Shown: positions 32,982 to 41,710 of the stretch, one piece after another
Position numbering within the stretch: the stretch's first letter is position 1
Layout of the letters: each line of letters starts with the position of its first letter
Source of the DNA: Streptomyces acidiscabies
Lineage (GTDB): Bacteria; Actinomycetota; Actinomycetes; Streptomycetales; Streptomycetaceae
DNA: 64,000 nt
Direction of reading: 5' to 3'
Assembly (NCBI RefSeq): GCF_020010905.1
Contig: NZ_JAGJBY010000001.1
Coordinates: forward strand, 1,074,001 to 1,138,000
The notes under the pieces: generated by a model
What the model was told of the DNA's origin: nothing
Database searches by the model: none
Seen by the model: only the letters and a program-made list of their open reading frames with translations
Made by a program: the position numbers and the translations under genes

Positions 32982-34262
32982 ATGAACTCGGCACGTTTCA
33001 GACGATTCGGTATGTACGGCGCCGTCGCCGCGTCGCTCGTGCTCGCCGCGTCGGCGGTCGCACCGGCTCAAGCCGACGAGCAGACCGACCAGTTGTGGGT
33101 CAACGCACCGACGGACCGGCCGGTGACGGTCGCGCCCGCCTCGGGGGAGGCGCTGACCCAGACGATCCCGGTGGGGCTGTACCACGACAACGGCAACTTC
33201 ACGGTGAGTGACGGGAAGTTGACGGTCGACGTCTCCGGACTCGCCGGTGTGGCCGAGGTGTTGTGGCCGTCGAACTGCGTGCCGAGCGGGACGAGCGCGG
33301 TGTGCGACGCCGGGGACGTGCCGGTCCTCCGCGCCGGGTTCGTGCCCCAAGTGACGCTGAAGATCCGGGCGTTGGCCGGAGCGGCGGCCGGTGCGACCGG
33401 CCGTATCTCGTACGGCGCCGAGGCGACCGGCGGTCCCGACGGGACGCTCGTCGCACCCGCCGACTCCTTCACGACGGACGTCACCGTCGGTACGGGACCG
33501 GACCTGAGTGTCCCGACTCCCGCCGATCTCACGGGAGTTCAGCCCGGGACGACCGTCGACGCGCCGTTCAGCATCACCAACCACGGTGACCAGGCCGCGA
33601 ACGGGTTCACCGTCCAGATGTGGACGTCGTACGGGCTCGACCTCGCGACGGCGTACCCGCAGTGCACGTCCGAGGACATCGACGGCTTCCTCGTCCACTA
33701 CACCTGCGCGTTCGACACGGTCGTCCAGCCGGGCGAGACGGTCGGGCTCCCGCAGCCGCTGAAGGTCACCGTCACGCCGCACGCCCTCGACGAGCGGTTC
33801 GACTTCTCCGTCGACACGGCCTCCGGGCAGACCGACTTGCAGCCCTCCGACAACGGCACGGGCTGGCAGCTCCGCGCGGACAACACGGCGGACTTCGCGG
33901 TCTCCGGGACCTACGAGGGCGGGGCGGCCGGGGAGACCGTCGGCCTCACCGCACGGCTCACGGACAACGGGCCCGCCTGGGCCGCCAACATCCGCTCCGG
34001 CGACCCGGTGGCCGTCCTCGACGTGACGCTGCCCGCCGGGACCAGCGCGGTGAGCGTGCCGGACCGGTGCACGCCGCACGGGGCCGGGTACGCCTGCGAG
34101 TTGGGGATCATGATCAAGCCGGGGGAGAGCGCCGCCTTCCCGTTCACGGTGCGGGTCGACAGTGTCGTACCCGGTGCGAAGGGGAGCGTGTCGGCGCGGC
34201 CGTCGTACGGCACGGGGTTCTCGTTCGACCCCGACTCCTCGAACAACTCGGCTGAGTTCTAA
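32982..34262 (+). CDS. secreted beta-sandwich repeat protein
   Basis: A 426-residue exported protein. The signal peptide (MNSARFRRFGMYGAVAASLV, cleavage near APAQA-DE) is followed by three Ig-like/DUF11-like modules, seen from repeated patterns (LTVDVSGLAGVAEVLWPSNC, FSITNHGDQAANGFTVQMW, GLTARLTDNGPAWAANI), each with one or two Cys pairs. There is no enzyme motif and no membrane or sorting tail. A surface or matrix adhesion role is possible. ATG 32982 follows AGGGGGA. It shares 211 bp of divergent upstream DNA with the LCP ligase gene. Confidence 0.78.
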   Translation: MNSARFRRFGMYGAVAASLVLAASAVAPAQADEQTDQLWVNAPTDRPVTVAPASGEALTQTIPVGLYHDNGNFTVSDGKLTVDVSGLAGVAEVLWPSNCVPSGTSAVCDAGDVPVLRAGFVPQVTLKIRALAGAAAGATGRISYGAEATGGPDGTLVAPADSFTTDVTVGTGPDLSVPTPADLTGVQPGTTVDAPFSITNHGDQAANGFTVQMWTSYGLDLATAYPQCTSEDIDGFLVHYTCAFDTVVQPGETVGLPQPLKVTVTPHALDERFDFSVDTASGQTDLQPSDNGTGWQLRADNTADFAVSGTYEGGAAGETVGLTARLTDNGPAWAANIRSGDPVAVLDVTLPAGTSAVSVPDRCTPHGAGYACELGIMIKPGESAAFPFTVRVDSVVPGAKGSVSARPSYGTGFSFDPDSSNNSAEF

Positions 34263-34296
34263 AGGCAATTGGTAAGACAGTTGGGGCTGTAAAAAA

Positions 34297-34335
34297 CAGT
34301 TGGGGCACCCTGGGGGGTTCAGGGTGCCCCAACTG
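34297..34335. terminator. perfect 16-bp stem bidirectional terminator
   Basis: CAGTTGGGGCACCCTG and CAGGGTGCCCCAACTG flank a 7-nt loop between two convergent genes (stops at 34262 and 34344). On the minus strand the stem runs into six T residues, a textbook intrinsic terminator for the lysyl-oxidase-like gene. A short partial copy (ACAGTTGGGGCTGT) lies at 34278-34291. Confidence 0.9.
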
Positions 34336-34343
34336 GTCTGTTG

Positions 34344-36008
34344 TTACGGCGCGTTGATCAGATCCACCGGCGGGACGCTGACCGTGCGCGCGCCCTCCTT
34401 GCCACCGAGGACGACCTTGCGCAGGGAGACGTTGTTCTTGAGGTTCGTCTCCTGGAGGCGGTTGGCCGGGTTGGCCTTGACCTCGATGTAGTACGTGCCG
34501 TTCGGCAGGCCCGTGACGTCGAAGGACTGGCCCGGACGGTACTGGGTGTACGTGTCACCGGAGCCGACGTCCAGCACCTCGCGCACGGAGATCGAGTTCT
34601 GCTGTCCACAGGCGGTGGACAAGTCCGTGTTGTACGGGTGCCAGTTGGCGTTCTTCACCGTGTAGTCGACGGCGTCCGTGTTGGCGAGGCAGAACGCCTC
34701 CTTGCCGCTGCGGACCTCCTTCGTGCGGTCCTCGCTCAGCAGGCGGTAGCTCGCGAAGTCCGTGAAGTGCCAGTGCTCGTGGCCGATGCGCGGGTCCCAC
34801 TCCATCGTGCCGGCCGGGGTGTAGCCGACCTGCTTGCCGTTCGCGTCGTAGAAGTACTGGTAGGAGTCCATGAGTTCGGCACCCGGCTTGCGGAAGCCGT
34901 CCACGACGAGCGGGGCCGGACCGGCGTTCCACACGTTCGCGCTGAACGCGAGGTAGTCCTTGCCGGGTACGTCGCCGTCCTCGCCGTCCGTGATGGAGAT
35001 GTCCCACGCCGGGAGTGAACGCAGGTCGGGCTTCGGGACGCCTGCGGGAGCGCCCGCCTTGCCGGTCGGCTTGGCCGCGTTCGCCTTCAGCCCGGGGGCG
35101 ATGCGCGAGCCGTCCGTGTGACCCTTGCCGTCGCCCAAGTGGTGGGCCTGGCCCCGGGCTTCGAGCGCGTGGGACAGCGCGGGCGGGGTCGGGGCGTCGG
35201 CGCCGCGCGGGCCGTAGTGGTGGTTCGCGCCCTCCGTCGTACCCGTCGCCGTGTGGCCGGTGTGCTGGGAGCGCAGGCCCTCGCCGCCGCCGTCCTTGAT
35301 CTCACGGACCGTCATCTTCACGGTCGCCGTGTCGTTGGGGATGCCGAACAGGTCGCGGTACTTCTTCGCGACCGTCGCCTTCGCGGTGTACTCGCCCGCC
35401 GGGAGGTTGACCGGCCGGTCGTAGTCCACGGCCGCGGTGTTGGCCGCCCAGCCCTTCTCGACACCCCAAATGGAGCCCAGGGTAAAGGGGTTGGTGGGGC
35501 AGCTCTGCGGATAGTGCGAGGTCGCCGGGGCGTCCGGGCGCAGGCGGCCCGACGCGTTGTTCGGGCAGAACGTCCCCTTGCTGGTGGTGACTTCCTTGCC
35601 CGCGGCGTCCTTCACGGACACCTCGATGAAGTCCGGCAGACCCTTGAAGTCCTTGACGAGGCCCGTCGGGAGGGTCTTCGTCGTCACCTTCTTGCCGTCC
35701 CGCAGCACCTGTTGCGCGACGATCTGGTCCTTGTACGACTTGCGGGTCACCTTGAACTCGAGGGGCGCGTTGTCGACGGTGAGGTACGTCCCGAGGTCGA
35801 GGTAGACCCCCGGATCCCCCTCGTACTTGTCGAGCACGACGGCCTTCGACGCGGCGACGAGCTTGAGTTGAGGCTGGCCGGGCTTCGCGGCGGTCGCCGC
35901 ACCCGCCCCCGGCGCGGTCGCGGCGACGGCGGCCACCACGGTGAGCGCGGCCCCCGCGGCCAACGCCGCGCGCTTCTTCAGTTGCTTGCGGTCTTGCTGA
36001 CTGGTCAT
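34344..36008 (-). CDS. secreted lysyl-oxidase-family copper protein
   Basis: A 554-residue exported protein. Signal peptide with cleavage near AGAATA, an N-terminal domain with four Cys (CPNN..., CPTN...), then a His-rich linker (SQHTGHTATGT, NHHYGPRGAD). The C-terminal half is the lysyl oxidase catalytic domain, with copper motif GHEHWHFTDF and the region YRLLSEDRTKEVRSGKEAFC that would supply Lys and Tyr for the LTQ cofactor. Bacterial homologues oxidise peptidyl lysine or lysine-like amines. ATG 36008 follows GAGGAA. About 290 bp upstream hold no other feature I can support. Confidence 0.9.
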   Translation of the reverse strand: MTSQQDRKQLKKRAALAAGAALTVVAAVAATAPGAGAATAAKPGQPQLKLVAASKAVVLDKYEGDPGVYLDLGTYLTVDNAPLEFKVTRKSYKDQIVAQQVLRDGKKVTTKTLPTGLVKDFKGLPDFIEVSVKDAAGKEVTTSKGTFCPNNASGRLRPDAPATSHYPQSCPTNPFTLGSIWGVEKGWAANTAAVDYDRPVNLPAGEYTAKATVAKKYRDLFGIPNDTATVKMTVREIKDGGGEGLRSQHTGHTATGTTEGANHHYGPRGADAPTPPALSHALEARGQAHHLGDGKGHTDGSRIAPGLKANAAKPTGKAGAPAGVPKPDLRSLPAWDISITDGEDGDVPGKDYLAFSANVWNAGPAPLVVDGFRKPGAELMDSYQYFYDANGKQVGYTPAGTMEWDPRIGHEHWHFTDFASYRLLSEDRTKEVRSGKEAFCLANTDAVDYTVKNANWHPYNTDLSTACGQQNSISVREVLDVGSGDTYTQYRPGQSFDVTGLPNGTYYIEVKANPANRLQETNLKNNVSLRKVVLGGKEGARTVSVPPVDLINAP

Positions 36009-36298
36009 CGGTTCCTCGTCTGTTCCTAGCCTGCGAGCGCCTGGTCATGGACGCCCGGACCGAACAACCCGCATCCCGAACCCCACCCCACGTACCACTG
36101 CGACGCATCCCCACGCGCCCCTGGGATCGGACCCGCTCTGTGAGCACCCTGTGAGACAGGGTTTCTCCGACACCGGTTGCCTCGCCCCCCAAGAAGGTCA
36201 AAAACTCAACTCAACGATCACCAAGGACCGTTGTCCGAACAGTCAAGGTTCAACCGGGGAACGCCCTGATCAGCCGCGTCCTTCGACGGCGAACTCCG

Positions 36299-36850
36299 TC
36301 ACCCGCCCTCGCTGAAAAGCAACGTCGGCTCGGCCAGGATGTCCCGCCCCGCCTCGCTCTTGTAGACCTCGTCGACACTCCCGAACCGCGCCTGCGCGTA
36401 GTCCAGTTGAAGCAGCGCGGCAGCCCGCCGCACGGCCGCCTCGTCCGGCCCCTCGATCTCGACGAACGTCGCCAGATCCGGCCACGTGTCGAAGTCGAAG
36501 ACGACGTCCCCGAGCCGCCACTCCTCCCGGTAGTTCTCCTGGTACCGCACCTCGACGAGCCCGACCAGCCGAAGAATCTCGGCCGTTGCCTTGAGATCCC
36601 CCACCTCGGTCTCGACCTCGGTCGTCCCGTCGATCGAGTCCGGATCACTGACCTGCTTGACGGTGAGCGTCGCCCGCCCCCCTTCGTCCCGAAGCCGAAC
36701 CCAGGCCCCACGACCGAGCGCGCCACTCTCGAAGATCCGCCGGGTCAGAAGGGTACGAGGCATGACCTGCACCGCCCCCAACTCGCCGAGCCTCGCCTGG
36801 AGTTCCACGACATCGACGTCCAGAAACGTGGCCTCGTACTCGTGCTTCAT
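36299..36850 (-). CDS. CYTH-domain protein (class IV adenylate cyclase-like)
   Basis: A 183-residue triphosphate-tunnel protein. The N-terminal EYEATFLDVDVVEL carries the ExExK-type start in the reduced form EYEAT. Basic and acidic strands follow (RRIFESG, WVRLRDEGGRATLTVKQVS, TEVETEV, YREEWRLGDVVFDFDTWPDL, FVEIEGPDE). CyaB and thiamine-triphosphatase relatives act on nucleoside or inorganic polyphosphates. ATG 36850 with AAGGAAG 6 nt upstream is preferred to 36856. It is 11 bp from the end of the methyltransferase gene, so it is probably the last gene of the HAD/radical-SAM operon. Confidence 0.82.
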   Translation of the reverse strand: MKHEYEATFLDVDVVELQARLGELGAVQVMPRTLLTRRIFESGALGRGAWVRLRDEGGRATLTVKQVSDPDSIDGTTEVETEVGDLKATAEILRLVGLVEVRYQENYREEWRLGDVVFDFDTWPDLATFVEIEGPDEAAVRRAAALLQLDYAQARFGSVDEVYKSEAGRDILAEPTLLFSEGG

Positions 36851-36861
36851 GTTCATCTTCC

Positions 36862-37524
36862 TTATCGGGTACGGGCCGCGATGAGCAGCCCCATACGGTG
36901 CGTGTGCTCGTAGGGTTGCCCCCGGTGCGGGCGCTCGATGAACTCGCCTGTGCGGAGCGTGAGTCGGACGTCCCAGTCGTCACCGAAGTGGCGGGCGAGC
37001 CTCTCGGGCGAGGTGTAGTGCTCGACGAGCGTGTGCCGTTGCTCGACAGGCATCATGAACTCCGCGCCGAACAGCCCGCCTTCGCGTACGAGGGACTGCA
37101 TACGGCCGACGAAGTCGGCGAGCGGTCGATGATGGTTGGCACTGTAGTGCCAGGAACAGCTCGTCCAGACGGCGTCACAGCCCGCCTCGGGAAGACCGGC
37201 GTTGAGGAAGTCCCCCTCGATGACCTGGACCTGGTCGGACAACTCCTCTTTCTCAACCCGGTCGATGAGTCCGGCGGCGTGCGCCTTGCTGTCACCCGGA
37301 AGGCTGACCTCGCCCCCGCGGAGAGCGAACGGGTCGCGCTCGACGGCGATGACGCGGTACCCGGCGGCGGCGAGCGGCAGCACGAGCCGGCCGTCGCTCG
37401 CACCGACCACCACGACCGTGCCGTCAGGACGCCTGAGCTCCTCCAACGCGGCGAGGAACTGGGGGAAGAAGGTGAGGGTGTGATCCCAAAGGCTCTGCGT
37501 CCACCAAGGACCCTGTGTCGGCAC
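36862..37524 (-). CDS. SAM-dependent methyltransferase-like protein in the radical SAM cluster
   Basis: A 220-residue Rossmann methyltransferase. VVVVGASDGRLVLPLAAAG is motif I, VIAVERDPFAL gives the acidic residue, and IEGDFLNAGLPEAGCDAVWT and SSWHYSANHHRPLADFVGR-like words (CSWHYSANHHRP in full) occupy motif IV, as in small-molecule or thiopurine-type methyltransferases. The GTG start at 37524 lies 100 bp inside the upstream kinase gene and has GGAGGAC about 8 nt before it. Such deep overlap suggests tight coupling. Substrate unknown. Confidence 0.8.
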   Translation of the reverse strand: MPTQGPWWTQSLWDHTLTFFPQFLAALEELRRPDGTVVVVGASDGRLVLPLAAAGYRVIAVERDPFALRGGEVSLPGDSKAHAAGLIDRVEKEELSDQVQVIEGDFLNAGLPEAGCDAVWTSCSWHYSANHHRPLADFVGRMQSLVREGGLFGAEFMMPVEQRHTLVEHYTSPERLARHFGDDWDVRLTLRTGEFIERPHRGQPYEHTHRMGLLIAARTR

Positions 37525-38080
37525 GGAGTTGTCCTCCTCGACTGGCGGCGAGAATCGTCCGGACGACCTGTTCCGGGTCGCGGTCGGTGGTGTCGATCCG
37601 GCGCATGGGGAACTGGGCATAAGCGGCCGTGATCCGGTCCGGGACCCCCTCGCTGAGCGCGTCCCAGCGGGTCGTGGGCTTGGCCCGCCGGACGAGCCGC
37701 CGCTGCCGTTCGCCCTCGGTGCACGACAGGAAGTACGTGGTGGGCTGCGGCAGGCCGGACGGAAGCGTGACACCCAGGCGGGCTCCCAGCGCGTCATGGT
37801 TCGCCAGGCAGCGGGCGAAGTAACTCTCGACGACGACGGGGGTACCGACGGCCAGGTGACGCCGGATCTCCTCGGCGGCGGTGAAGAGCGCCGAGAGGTA
37901 GAAGCACATACGGGCCTCGACGTTGCCCCGAAGGTCCACCTGGAGGCGCAGGGGCTGGTAGAGGACCGGCACGGTGGGGACCAGAACGGCCCCCCTGGCG
38001 ACCGCCAACAACGGTGCGACGGTGGATTTTCCGCTGCCGCGCAGACCTTCGAGGGCCTCGAACGACGGGTGTTCAGACAC
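37424..38080 (-). CDS. P-loop nucleotide kinase-like protein (thymidylate kinase-related)
   Basis: A 218-residue P-loop kinase. Walker A is EALEGLRGSGKSTVAPL near residue 10. Further words fit deoxynucleoside or dTMP kinases: TPVVVESYFARCLANHDA (DR-type motif replaced by ESYFAR) and a lid-like basic stretch GERQRRLVRRAKPTTRWDAL. It differs from housekeeping Tmk, so a specialised substrate is likely. The GTG start at 38080 lies 8 bp inside the radical SAM gene. Part of the operon HAD, radical SAM, kinase, methyltransferase, CYTH. Confidence 0.8.
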   Translation of the reverse strand: MSEHPSFEALEGLRGSGKSTVAPLLAVARGAVLVPTVPVLYQPLRLQVDLRGNVEARMCFYLSALFTAAEEIRRHLAVGTPVVVESYFARCLANHDALGARLGVTLPSGLPQPTTYFLSCTEGERQRRLVRRAKPTTRWDALSEGVPDRITAAYAQFPMRRIDTTDRDPEQVVRTILAASRGGQLRADTGSLVDAEPLGSHPHLLPPVPRRVGGAQAS

Positions 38081-38975
38081 GGCCGTACACAACGTCCGGT
38101 ACGGACAGGGTGAGTTCGTCGTCGGCGGTGGGCCGGTGGACGATACGGCCCGCGTCCTTCTCGTACCAGAACGCGTGTGCGTCATTGCCCACGGCCTTGC
38201 AGGACATGGTGAGCGCGCCGCGCGGGTCGGCCTCGATCCTTTCGATCCCGCGAGGGCCGCCGGAGGGTGCGCACACCTCGGGCGCCCCGCCTTCGGAGAG
38301 GTCCTCGTCGAGGACGACCTCGATGGCCAGCCGGGCCGTCCGCAGCTCCTCGCGAAGGCGCGTGTACGCGGCCGGGTCGTCGACCAGAAGCTCGGGGTGG
38401 CAGGCGGCATTGCCGACCGACCGGAGGCAGTGCAGCTTGAGTTGGCGCGCCCCGAGCCGCTGCATCACCCGCGCCAACGGCAGTACCTCGGTGATGTTCC
38501 GCGAGGTCACGGTCATCGTCGCCGCCGTCGCCACGCCGAGTTCCCGGGCGAGGTTCAGCGTGCTCAGCGCCGCGTGGTAGCTCCCCTGTCTGCGGATGGC
38601 GTCGTTGGTGGCGCCGACCCCTTCCAGGGAGATCCTCAACAGCCCGATGTACGGGGCGAGTTCGGTGAGACGGCGCTCGATGCGGTAGCCGTTGGTGCAG
38701 ATCTCCACCCGCATGCCCAGCTCCTGCCGGGCGTAGCGGACGACTTGGGGCAGCTCCTTGTACACGAAGGGCTCGCCGCCGAGCAGGGTCACCGCCTCGG
38801 TGTCGTACTCCTCCCGCATGAGCCGGATGAGCCGCACCGATTCCTCGGCGGTGAACGAGTCGGCGTGCGTGAGCCGTTCGCCGTGGAAGCAGTGCAGGCA
38901 CGAGAAGTTGCAGCGGTACAGCAGTTGCAGGTACAGCATCCGGATGTGGTGGATGCCGGTGACTTCGCGGATCAC
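38073..38975 (-). CDS. radical SAM enzyme
   Basis: A 300-residue radical SAM protein. The 4Fe-4S motif is CNFSCLHC (about residues 22-29), LLGGEPFVYKEL is the GGE SAM-binding motif, and EICTNGYRIE and RISLEGVG are barrel strands. After the barrel there are further Cys (LKLHC, NAACHPE, EVCAPSG, TMSCKAVG), so an auxiliary cluster of SPASM or twitch type is possible. The GTG start at 38975 has GGAGG 5 nt upstream. The neighbouring P-loop kinase and HAD suggest a nucleotide or sugar-phosphate substrate, but no precursor peptide gene was found nearby. Confidence 0.88.
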   Translation of the reverse strand: MIREVTGIHHIRMLYLQLLYRCNFSCLHCFHGERLTHADSFTAEESVRLIRLMREEYDTEAVTLLGGEPFVYKELPQVVRYARQELGMRVEICTNGYRIERRLTELAPYIGLLRISLEGVGATNDAIRRQGSYHAALSTLNLARELGVATAATMTVTSRNITEVLPLARVMQRLGARQLKLHCLRSVGNAACHPELLVDDPAAYTRLREELRTARLAIEVVLDEDLSEGGAPEVCAPSGGPRGIERIEADPRGALTMSCKAVGNDAHAFWYEKDAGRIVHRPTADDELTLSVPDVVYGRV

Positions 38976-39082
38976 GTGGGCCTCCTGGGGCAGTCGGCTG
39001 TCGAGGAGGGTCCGATCGTGGCTGCGAAGGGGCGGACGGCGGCACCGCGCGGACGGACGGTCCGAGGACGTCCTGGGACGTT

Positions 39083-39775
39083 TCAGCGCGCCGCGAGGCG
39101 CTCCAGAAGACGCACAAGACCGACGGTGTCGGTGAGGTCCGGCAGCACGAACTCGGCGCCGACATCGGCCAGTTCACCCTGGTCGTGGATCCCGGTGGCG
39201 ACCGCGACGACGTGGGAACCCGTGGCGAGAGCGGCCTCGACGTCCTGCGGGGTGTCTCCGATCAGTACGACAGGTCCGTCCCGGTCCGTCCCGTAGGCGA
39301 GCCGCACGCGTTCCCGTGCCACCGCCACCAGTTCGGAGCGCTGGACACCGTCGGCCCCGAACGCCCCGGCGGAGAGGTCCACCAGCGAATCCAGGCCGAA
39401 GGCGGCGAGCTTGACCCGGGCGTTCGCCGCGATGTTGCCCGTGAGCACCGAGGAGACCCAATCGCCTTGTGCCGCAACCGCTTTGAGCGCGTCGTGCACG
39501 CCGGGCAGCGCTGTGCCACGCGCCCGGAGTTCCTCGAACCGCTCTCGCCCGGCTTGCGTCAGCGCGGCTTGGACCAGTTCCCACTCCGGCTCGGGAACGC
39601 CGTGCCGCAGGAGCAGTTCCCGCATGATCAGGCGGTCCGTACGTCCCTCCGTACGGGCGGGGCCGGCCGGGGGAAAGCCCGCGAGCGCGGTGAACGTGGC
39701 GGCGTAGATCTCCTTGCTCACCCCTGCGTTGTCGATGAGCGTGTGGTCGATGTCCCAGAGGACGGTGAGGCGCAT
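39083..39775 (-). CDS. HAD-family phosphatase
   Basis: A 230-residue hydrolase of the phosphoglycolate-phosphatase type. Motif I VLWDIDHTLIDNAG (nucleophile Asp 8), motif II VLTGNIAANA, and motif IV LIGDTPQDVEAA are all present, with a four-helix cap between I and II. Substrate unknown. It lies 107 bp upstream of the radical SAM gene in the same orientation and is probably the first gene of that operon. The XRE-Nudix pair is divergent, with 79 bp between the starts. Confidence 0.88.
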   Translation of the reverse strand: MRLTVLWDIDHTLIDNAGVSKEIYAATFTALAGFPPAGPARTEGRTDRLIMRELLLRHGVPEPEWELVQAALTQAGRERFEELRARGTALPGVHDALKAVAAQGDWVSSVLTGNIAANARVKLAAFGLDSLVDLSAGAFGADGVQRSELVAVARERVRLAYGTDRDGPVVLIGDTPQDVEAALATGSHVVAVATGIHDQGELADVGAEFVLPDLTDTVGLVRLLERLAAR

Positions 39776-39854
39776 ACCGCCAGCGTAGGCACCGGTCCGG
39801 CGGTCGTCCGGTGGCTCGTGACGCGCTTGCGCTCCTCGTCGGACCTCGGCTTGT

Positions 39855-40619
39855 ATGACCTCTGTGAACGAGCGACTTCACTCCGTGCTCGCCCAGCGGG
39901 GCATGTCCCCGGATTCGCTCGCCGAAGCCTGCGAGGTGGACCCCAAGACCGTCGGCCGGTGGCTGGGGGGACGGGTGCCCCATCCTCGGCACCGGTTCAG
40001 TGTGGCGAAGCATCTGAGGGTCGAGGAGACTTTCCTCTGGCCCGCCCTGGTGCCGCGTGGCGGCCGACCCGGCAGCGAGATGATCGGCACGTATCAGAAT
40101 CGTGCGAGCGTTCCCCGGGAAACCTGGCTTGCGCTGCTCCAAGGCTCTCAGCGACAGATCGACGTACTGGTCTTCTCCGGGACCTTTTTCGCCCAGACCA
40201 ACCCGTACGTCGCCCGGATGCTCACCGAGCGCGCCGCCGCCGGGGTGCGTGTACGTCTCTGCTTCGGTGACCCAGGTGGTCAAGCTGTCGCTGTCCGAGA
40301 CCGCGAGGAGGGCTTGGGAGACACCCTCGCCGCCAAGATCCGCGCCTCCCTCACCTACTACCGTCCGCTTCTGTCCGAGACCGGTTGTGAAGTACGGCTC
40401 CACGACACCACGTTGTACAACTCTCTGTTCCGGTACGACGACGACCTGCTGGTCAACCCGCATGTCTGGGGCCAACCCGCGAGCGCCAACCCGCTGTTCC
40501 ACCTGCGGCGAGCCGATGCCACCGGCTGGTTCGACAACTACGCTCAGAGTTTCGACGCCGTCTGGGCCGGTGCACGGTCCTGGACTCCAGATCGGGAGGG
40601 GACCGCCGCACATGGGTAG
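39855..40619 (+). CDS. XRE-type DNA-binding protein with C-terminal phospholipase-D-like sensor region
   Basis: A 254-residue protein. An N-terminal HTH (NERLHSVLAQRGMSPDSLAE, then VDPKTVGRWLGGRVPHPRHR) belongs to a Streptomyces-specific XRE group. The remaining 170 residues (QRQIDVLVFSGTFFAQTNPY, GVRVRLCFGDPGGQAVAVR) resemble a degenerate PLD-like domain with no HxK pair, so probably sensory. It overlaps the Nudix start by 8 bp and is divergent from the HAD gene, which makes it the likely local regulator. Confidence 0.8.
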   Translation: MTSVNERLHSVLAQRGMSPDSLAEACEVDPKTVGRWLGGRVPHPRHRFSVAKHLRVEETFLWPALVPRGGRPGSEMIGTYQNRASVPRETWLALLQGSQRQIDVLVFSGTFFAQTNPYVARMLTERAAAGVRVRLCFGDPGGQAVAVRDREEGLGDTLAAKIRASLTYYRPLLSETGCEVRLHDTTLYNSLFRYDDDLLVNPHVWGQPASANPLFHLRRADATGWFDNYAQSFDAVWAGARSWTPDREGTAAHG

Positions 40620-41079
40620 GACCGAGTACTACAACGACCCCAAGGCGCCCAAGGCCAACACCCTGATCCCCGCCAGCAACCTCCTCGTCACCGACGACAC
40701 CGGTGCGATCCTCCTTCAACGCCGCCGGGACACCGGCCAGTGGGCGCTTCCCGGCGGTGCTCAGGACATCGGCGAGACGGCGGCGGAGTGCGCGGTGCGC
40801 GAATGCATGGAGGAGACGGGGATCGTCGCCGAGATCACCGGTTTCCTCGGCGTGTACACCAACCCCCGCCACATCGTCGCGTACACCGACGGGGAGATCC
40901 GCCAGCAGTACGAGAACACGTACATCGGTCGCCCTGTCGGGGGTGAACCCACGATCAACGACGAGGCCGACGGCGTACGTTTCGTGCTGCCCGCCGACCT
41001 CGACGAGTACGACATCCACCCCAGCATGCGCCAGCAGATCGGCGACTATCTCGCGGGCACGTACCCCTACCTCGGCTGA
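40612..41079 (+). CDS. NUDIX hydrolase
   Basis: A 155-residue nucleoside-diphosphate-X hydrolase. The Nudix box runs from GGAQDIGETA to RECMEETG with the G-x5-E-x7-REVxEE-xG pattern intact (Val replaced by Cys and Met). QWALPGG precedes it. The N-terminal RTEYYNDPKAPKANTLIPAS is shared by a Streptomyces subgroup. ATG 40612 has GGGAGGGGAC upstream and overlaps the XRE gene, so the two are coupled. The end overlaps the convergent HD gene by 13 bp. Confidence 0.9.
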   Translation: MGRTEYYNDPKAPKANTLIPASNLLVTDDTGAILLQRRRDTGQWALPGGAQDIGETAAECAVRECMEETGIVAEITGFLGVYTNPRHIVAYTDGEIRQQYENTYIGRPVGGEPTINDEADGVRFVLPADLDEYDIHPSMRQQIGDYLAGTYPYLG

Positions 41080-41615
41080 GCAGCCAACGCTGCCTCGATA
41101 CGTCCCACAGCCGCAAGGATCTCCGGCGCCGCCCGGCGGATGAACCGCCCGACCACGCTGTCGTTCCCGTAGCGGCTCCGGATCTCGGCAATGCGCTCGG
41201 TGGCAGTGGTCCGTTCACCGTCAGGGGTGGTCGTCATGTCGCAGTAGACGAGCGCGTCCACCAACAGGGGTTCCTCCAACAAAGGGAACTCCTTGGCGAG
41301 TTCAGCTCCGAGCCCGCGCTCCTCAGCCTCCAGAAACGCGAACGAGTGGTTCGCGACCAGCTGCACCAGACGGTCGTCGGCGCCGTGCTCGTCGCGAAGA
41401 AACCTCGCACCGTCCAGCGGATGGAACCCCGTGACGGCCAGCCGAGGCGCGTAACCCACATCGTGCAGAGTGGCGGCGGCAACGAGCAGAGCGGCGTCCT
41501 TGCCGACGACCCGGCCCAGTTCAACCGCACGTTCAGCCACTCCCCGCGTGTGCGCCCAACGCCGGGGAAGCGCCGTACGCAGTTCGGCTTCCGCTACTCG
41601 CATGGCCCACTCCAC
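41067..41615 (-). CDS. HD-domain phosphohydrolase
   Basis: A 182-residue protein of the HD superfamily. A first His lies in RWAHTRGVAERA, the HD pair in ATLHDVGYAP, a further His in VANHSFAFLEAEER and an Asp in LLVDALVYCDMTT; this is a full metal-binding set. Related enzymes hydrolyse nucleotides or cyclic nucleotides. GTG 41615 with GGAGGA 9 nt upstream is preferred; ATG 41603 is possible. It is convergent with the Nudix gene, and both lie beside the radical SAM cluster. Confidence 0.85.
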   Translation of the reverse strand: MEWAMRVAEAELRTALPRRWAHTRGVAERAVELGRVVGKDAALLVAAATLHDVGYAPRLAVTGFHPLDGARFLRDEHGADDRLVQLVANHSFAFLEAEERGLGAELAKEFPLLEEPLLVDALVYCDMTTTPDGERTTATERIAEIRSRYGNDSVVGRFIRRAAPEILAAVGRIEAALAAQPR

Positions 41616-41710
41616 GAGCCGTTCTCCTCCCACGAGTTACTCCTCGTATCGCTCAACGGCAGGACGCCGGGCTGGAGTTGGCGTGCCACCCCGCCCGGCG
41701 TCCGGCTCGC

